Shown in pieces: positions 6,747-9,296 of a stretch of 9,296 nt of DNA. The position numbers and the translations under genes were made by a program. This stretch comes from Cloacimonetes bacterium UBA4175. GTDB taxonomy: Bacteria; Cloacimonadota; Cloacimonadia; Cloacimonadales; Cloacimonadaceae. The first letter of the stretch is position 1, and each line of letters opens with the position of its first letter. The notes beneath the pieces were generated by a model. That model was given only the letters and a program-made list of their open reading frames with translations, made no database searches and was not told the origin of the DNA. Location: assembly GCA_002379855.1 (NCBI GenBank), contig DFUX01000042.1, positions 1-9,296 on the forward strand. Direction: 5' to 3'.

Positions 6747-7748
6747 CTAATCGTACGCAATCATGTCTTGTTTCAACTCGGCTTCTCCAAGTTTCCCAAC
6801 CAAAATTTCCCGGTCGCAGATGTTGTCAATTCCATACTTTACATAGGCTGGGGATGTGGCCTTGCCGCTATAACTCAGGACAATGGACGCGGCCCTGGCC
6901 AGAAGGTCGCCGGAAACGTCATTGCTGGTCAGCAGCCCCAGAGGACCTTTCCAATCCCTCAGCTTCAGATAGATGCCGTGATAAGCTTCCCGCTGCAGGC
7001 CTTCATTATCTGCCTGGTTTCTTCCCACGATCAGTTTTATGCCGTCTGCCAGGCGGAAATGCCTACCCCAGCGTAGCAGCCTGATGTTTTCGGGGCTGCC
7101 CTCGCCCCTGTCCAGCAGTTCCCTCAAGCGGAGCGTGTAACTCCTGTCCGTAAGCAGGCAGCCGCCTCCCGGGGCGGGATAGGTGATCCCCATTTCCTTT
7201 GCCATCGCCATCTGACGGTTCCGGCTGCGCCCGCTGATATCCAACAGCGCTGCTTTATCGACCCATACCTCGCGCACTGGCTTGGTATCCTCAAGCAGTT
7301 TTTGGGAAAGCGGCCTGATGATGAGATCGCCGTAACCGCTCAGTTTCTCCACCGCTCGCAGGGCATTGCGATGCTGGGACATCGGCCTCTGCCCGAGCAC
7401 CTCACCCGAGATCAGAAAGCCCGCTCCCAGTTCTTCCATCAACTTCCCCGCCATGCGAAACATCAGACCGTGGCAGTCGATGCAGGGATTATGGTGCTTT
7501 CCAAAGCCGTGGACGGGGTTTTGCATCATTTGCAGATGCTCCGCCGTGATGTCCCTTACGATCAGTTCGATGCCGTTCTCCCGCGCATAATGTATGGCTT
7601 TTTCGGGTGGAAGGTAGGGCGCGCTGAAATGCGCCGCGTACACCCGGAAGCCCAGGTTTTGCATCCATTTTACCGCCAGGATGCTGTCCAGACCGCCGGA
7701 AAACAGGGCTATGGCGCTGGTGTGCTTCGAGTTGCTGTGTTGTTCCAA
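6747..7748 (-). CDS. PP-loop tRNA thiouridylase-like protein with C-terminal NFACT-R-type domain
   Basis: Probable sulfur-inserting tRNA modification enzyme, 333 residues. The N-terminal half is an adenine-nucleotide alpha-hydrolase (PP-loop) domain with FSGGLDS at 16-22, as in ThiI and MnmA, that adenylates a uridine. NPCIDCHGLMF (87-97) resembles the MnmA NPC..CN..IKF site, giving C89 and C92, and a third Cys, C197, lies in PGGGCLLTD. The C-terminal part from about 225 (GIKLIVGRNQADNEGL, LRDWKGPLGLL, AASIVLSYSGKA) looks like the NFACT-R RNA-binding domain (formerly DUF814), known to be fused to such PP-loop enzymes. No THUMP or rhodanese domain is seen, unlike E. coli ThiI. The start is TTG with AAGGA eight bases upstream; no ATG lies before the P-loop. 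It heads the operon with the MBL hydrolase and guaA. The exact target, for example s4U8 or a wobble s2U, cannot be told. Confidence 0.85.
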   Translation of the reverse strand: MEQHSNSKHTSAIALFSGGLDSILAVKWMQNLGFRVYAAHFSAPYLPPEKAIHYARENGIELIVRDITAEHLQMMQNPVHGFGKHHNPCIDCHGLMFRMAGKLMEELGAGFLISGEVLGQRPMSQHRNALRAVEKLSGYGDLIIRPLSQKLLEDTKPVREVWVDKAALLDISGRSRNRQMAMAKEMGITYPAPGGGCLLTDRSYTLRLRELLDRGEGSPENIRLLRWGRHFRLADGIKLIVGRNQADNEGLQREAYHGIYLKLRDWKGPLGLLTSNDVSGDLLARAASIVLSYSGKATSPAYVKYGIDNICDREILVGKLGEAELKQDMIAYD

Positions 7749-7756
7749 AAAGTCAA

Positions 7757-7761
7757 TCCTT
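7757..7761 (-). promoter_or_regulatory. ribosome binding site AAGGA for the TTG start at 7748
   Basis: AAGGA on the minus strand, eight bases before the TTG. It supports this non-ATG start. Confidence 0.55.
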
Positions 7762-7787
7762 GTTCTTTTGCTGCCGTGGTTACATGC

Positions 7788-7816
7788 AAAAAAAGGCCCA
7801 CTTCAGCAGCGGGCCT
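7788..7816 (-). terminator. intrinsic terminator after the orphan lipoprotein gene
   Basis: On the minus strand AGGCCCGCT pairs with AGTGGGCCT (9 bp, one G-U) around the 5-base loop GCTGA, followed by seven T's. It lies 24 bases after the lipoprotein stop and ends that single-gene transcript. Confidence 0.92.
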
Positions 7817-7840
7817 GTATTATTACTTATTCTCTATCCG

Positions 7841-8668
7841 CTATTTGACGATCTCTTGTTCGATCTTGTCCATGAAGCGGAACTGTGATCCCGGCTTCCT
7901 GGGGGCTTGACCATTGCCATCTTCACCATTATTCCAATCATACGAGGTATTCGAATTACCCACGATCAGTACTTTGTATTTGTGCTGAAGCTCGAAAGAT
8001 ATGGCGTTGATGCCAAAGGTGAAATTAGTCACATTTCCAAAGGGTTCCCAGAATGATTTATAAAGAGTGTAATTCCGTCCGCTTCCGGGGATCTGTCTGA
8101 CAAAAGTGCCACAGTTTTCCCAATTTCCAGCGTAGGCTTCAATCACGTGGAAATTCGGCTCCAGATCGATGTCCCAAGAGGGAGCATAGTTCATATTTTC
8201 ATTAAATGGCGGCCAGGTTGCCACATTGATCTTCTTGGGCAGGGCGGTTACAGAACCCTCATAAACGACTTGGGGAACGCCGTTGACGATTTTGTTGATC
8301 TTGTAGGAAACAGGCTGGTCGGTACTTAATCCAATCTCTCCCCAAGAGTAAATCTTACCTTTGGTGTAAGATGTCACTACGCCAAAATCGATTTCCCTGG
8401 CACCGATAGTGAGGCTGTAGTTGGTATCATCCTCGCCTCTGGCGCTCATGCTCACAAATACGTCTGCCAAGCCACTGACATCGTCCTGATATTGTAGATC
8501 AAACCACAATACATGTTGATAGTTCCACAGGCTTGATTGAATGTAATACTCTTCAAAATCGGGAGTGGGGGGCGCTGTTGGCTTTTTATCGTCTTTGGAA
8601 CAGGATATCAAGACAAGGGAAGCCACCAGCAGAATAGCCAAAATGCTGAGAAATCTGAGGTTTTTCAT
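7841..8668 (-). CDS. hypothetical lipoprotein
   Basis: Predicted lipoprotein of 275 residues that I do not recognise. MKNLRFLSILAILLVASLVLISC is a textbook type II signal (K2, R5, hydrophobic 6-21, lipidated C23), followed by SKDDKKPTAPPTPDFEE, a charged and proline-rich linker. The D at +3 rather than +2 gives no strong inner-membrane retention signal, so the outer membrane is likely. The mature part looks all-beta and is rich in Trp, Tyr and Asn; only one other Cys is seen (in WENCGTF). No transmembrane segment or catalytic motif follows. The ATG has AGGAGAG five bases upstream. It has its own promoter (8732-8759) and terminator (7788-7816), so it is a single-gene unit, probably well expressed. 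It lies beside the repeat tract at the right end. Function unknown. Confidence 0.85.
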   Translation of the reverse strand: MKNLRFLSILAILLVASLVLISCSKDDKKPTAPPTPDFEEYYIQSSLWNYQHVLWFDLQYQDDVSGLADVFVSMSARGEDDTNYSLTIGAREIDFGVVTSYTKGKIYSWGEIGLSTDQPVSYKINKIVNGVPQVVYEGSVTALPKKINVATWPPFNENMNYAPSWDIDLEPNFHVIEAYAGNWENCGTFVRQIPGSGRNYTLYKSFWEPFGNVTNFTFGINAISFELQHKYKVLIVGNSNTSYDWNNGEDGNGQAPRKPGSQFRFMDKIEQEIVK

Positions 8669-8731
8669 TTTTCTCTCCTTTAATTTTAAATGGTCATTAC
8701 TTCGATAATGAATTACTCTTCTATTTGATAC

Positions 8732-8759
8732 AGTATAGTCTGAGTGCTTAACTTGTCAA
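8732..8759 (-). promoter_or_regulatory. sigma70-type promoter of the orphan lipoprotein gene
   Basis: On the minus strand the consensus -35 TTGACA (8759-8754), a 16-base spacer and -10 TATACT (8737-8732) lie upstream of the gene. Transcription should begin near 8725, giving an AT-rich leader of about 55 bases before the ATG at 8668. This is the best promoter match in the window. Confidence 0.75.
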
Positions 8760-8846
8760 GTTAAATATGCTGCCAATCTAATATAAACCCATTCTGATGC
8801 ACTTATCACGAGACCACGAAACAAACCAAAACATACTATATTCCAA

Positions 8847-8941
8847 GTCATCCCGTCCTGCGAGCCTGGATCCAGTCTTTTTATATACGTCCACAAATTA
8901 CACAAATTAACACGAATTAAAACAGGATAAGGACGAGCATC
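8847..8941. repeat. composite direct repeat, copy 1
   Basis: About 95 bases that recur at 8970-9062. Order of parts: GTCATC..., a decayed inverted repeat, GATCCAGTCTTTTT, then three phased words of the CACAAATTA/CACGAATTA type starting at 8892, 8901 and 8911, then AACAGGATAAGGAC. The inverted repeat in this copy has lost most of its pairing. No gene is supportable from 8760 to the window end (over 500 bases). Confidence 0.85.
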
Positions 8942-8969
8942 AAACAAGTGTCATCAAGCTACCTACCAT

Positions 8970-9062
8970 GTCATCACGGGCTTGACCCGTGATCCAGTCT
9001 TTTTAAAATATCCACGAATTACACGAATTAGCACGAATTAAAACAGGATAAGGACAAGCGTC
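8970..9062. repeat. composite direct repeat, copy 2
   Basis: Second copy of the 8847-8941 unit, offset 121-123 bases with 1-base indels and a few substitutions. The CACGAATTA words start at 9013, 9022 and 9032, keeping the 9- then 10-base phasing of copy 1. The inverted repeat at 8973-8993 is intact in this copy. Confidence 0.85.
8973..8993. repeat. perfect 8-bp inverted repeat inside repeat copy 2
   Basis: ATCACGGG (8973-8980) pairs with CCCGTGAT (8986-8993) around the loop CTTGA. No T-run follows at once on the minus strand; on the plus strand CCAGTCTTTTT follows after a few bases, so weak terminator activity on that strand is conceivable. The pattern resembles the dispersed GTCAT...GATCC palindromes found between genes in many bacteria. 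Confidence 0.8.
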
Positions 9063-9104
9063 CAGCAAAAACACCAAATCCCGGAACCTCATCGCATAAC
9101 CCAA

Positions 9105-9146
9105 ATCCGCGTCAATCTGCGCCTTTTATCCGCGTTTATCTGCGTG
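9105..9146. repeat. phased ATCCGCGT/ATCTGCG word repeat
   Basis: Alternating words ATCCGCGT (9105, 9128) and ATCTGCG (9115, 9138) occur at steps of 10, 13 and 10 bases. This is a second family of short phased words beside the CACGAATTA type. Similar words are common in intergenic DNA of many bacteria. Confidence 0.7.
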
Positions 9147-9217
9147 AACCAAGTAACAACGCCACCACGTTAGCTTCGGAACAAGCATCCAGTCCAAAAA
9201 CAACCGGCATTAGTTCC

Positions 9218-9247
9218 TTGACAACCGCATAAATAAACTGATACATT
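9218..9247 (+). promoter_or_regulatory. possible rightward sigma70-type promoter
   Basis: TTGACA at 9218-9223 followed, after an 18-base spacer, by TACATT at 9242-9247 (4 of 6). It would read rightward out of the window. No gene is visible behind it, so this may be chance. Confidence 0.22.
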
Positions 9248-9296
9248 CCGCAAACTCCTTCATAGCGCCCTCCTTCGCTGCTACTGGCTTTGATGC

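Noticed and set aside
7749..7840. Purine or other riboswitch ahead of the guaA operon
   Set aside because: The space holds only the lipoprotein terminator and a ribosome binding site; no conserved aptamer core is seen.
7302..7910. Plus-strand frame of 202 codons opposite the thiouridylase-like gene
   Set aside because: It lies antisense to a well-supported gene, crosses the terminator and the end of the lipoprotein gene, and its translation shows no family features.
8756..8947. Minus-strand frame of 63 codons containing IRVNLCNLWTYIKRLDPGSQDGMTW
   Set aside because: It is the translation of the repeat unit (palindrome plus CACAAATTA words). Such frames are well-known false genes in intergenic repeats, and it overlaps the lipoprotein promoter.
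8847..9062. Insertion sequence or transposon ends
   Set aside because: The two copies are direct, no transposase frame lies between them, and no target-site duplication is seen.
8890..9146. CRISPR-like array of short repeated words
   Set aside because: Words are only 7-9 bases, with no spacers of regular length and unique sequence, and no cas genes are near.

Overview
This looks like a stretch of ordinary bacterial chromosome of intermediate GC, probably from an anaerobe. One gene is a HydE-type [FeFe]-hydrogenase maturase, which points to hydrogen metabolism and fermentative or syntrophic life. The two lipoproteins, one starting its mature part with a CGS...SPTGGP sequence followed by Ig-like domains, point to a diderm of the Bacteroidota/FCB type, for example Cloacimonadota-like. 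The phylum is an inference from a few gene features and is uncertain. I see no phage, plasmid, defence or transposase genes.

Layout. A 5S rRNA gene lies at the left edge on the plus strand. Every protein gene is on the minus strand, so the order of transcription is right to left. From the right: (i) a repeat-rich, gene-poor tract of about 500 bases; (ii) an orphan lipoprotein gene with its own strong sigma70-type promoter and a good intrinsic terminator; (iii) a tight three-gene set: a PP-loop thiouridylase-like protein with a C-terminal NFACT-R-type RNA-binding domain, an MBL-fold hydrolase, and guaA, closed by a terminator whose loop holds the guaA stop codon; (iv) hydE with a possible promoter; (v) ybaB-recR-ribE and an Ig-like-domain lipoprotein, packed with 1-base to 80-base overlaps or a 2-base gap; (vi) about 240 bases without a gene before the convergent 5S gene.

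How the genes fit together. ybaB-recR is the widely conserved nucleoid-protein/recombination-repair pair; ribE finishes riboflavin synthesis; guaA finishes GMP synthesis; the thiouridylase-like gene probably modifies tRNA. The clusters look like housekeeping genes joined by translational coupling rather than one pathway. Start codons are varied: GTG for recR and TTG for the thiouridylase-like gene, with ATG for the rest.

No convincing undescribed system was found. The items most worth a second look are the thiouridylase/NFACT-R fusion with its three conserved-looking cysteines, the lack of a visible promoter for its operon just after a strong terminator, the 80-base overlap of ribE with the lipoprotein gene, and the composite repeat tract at the right end.
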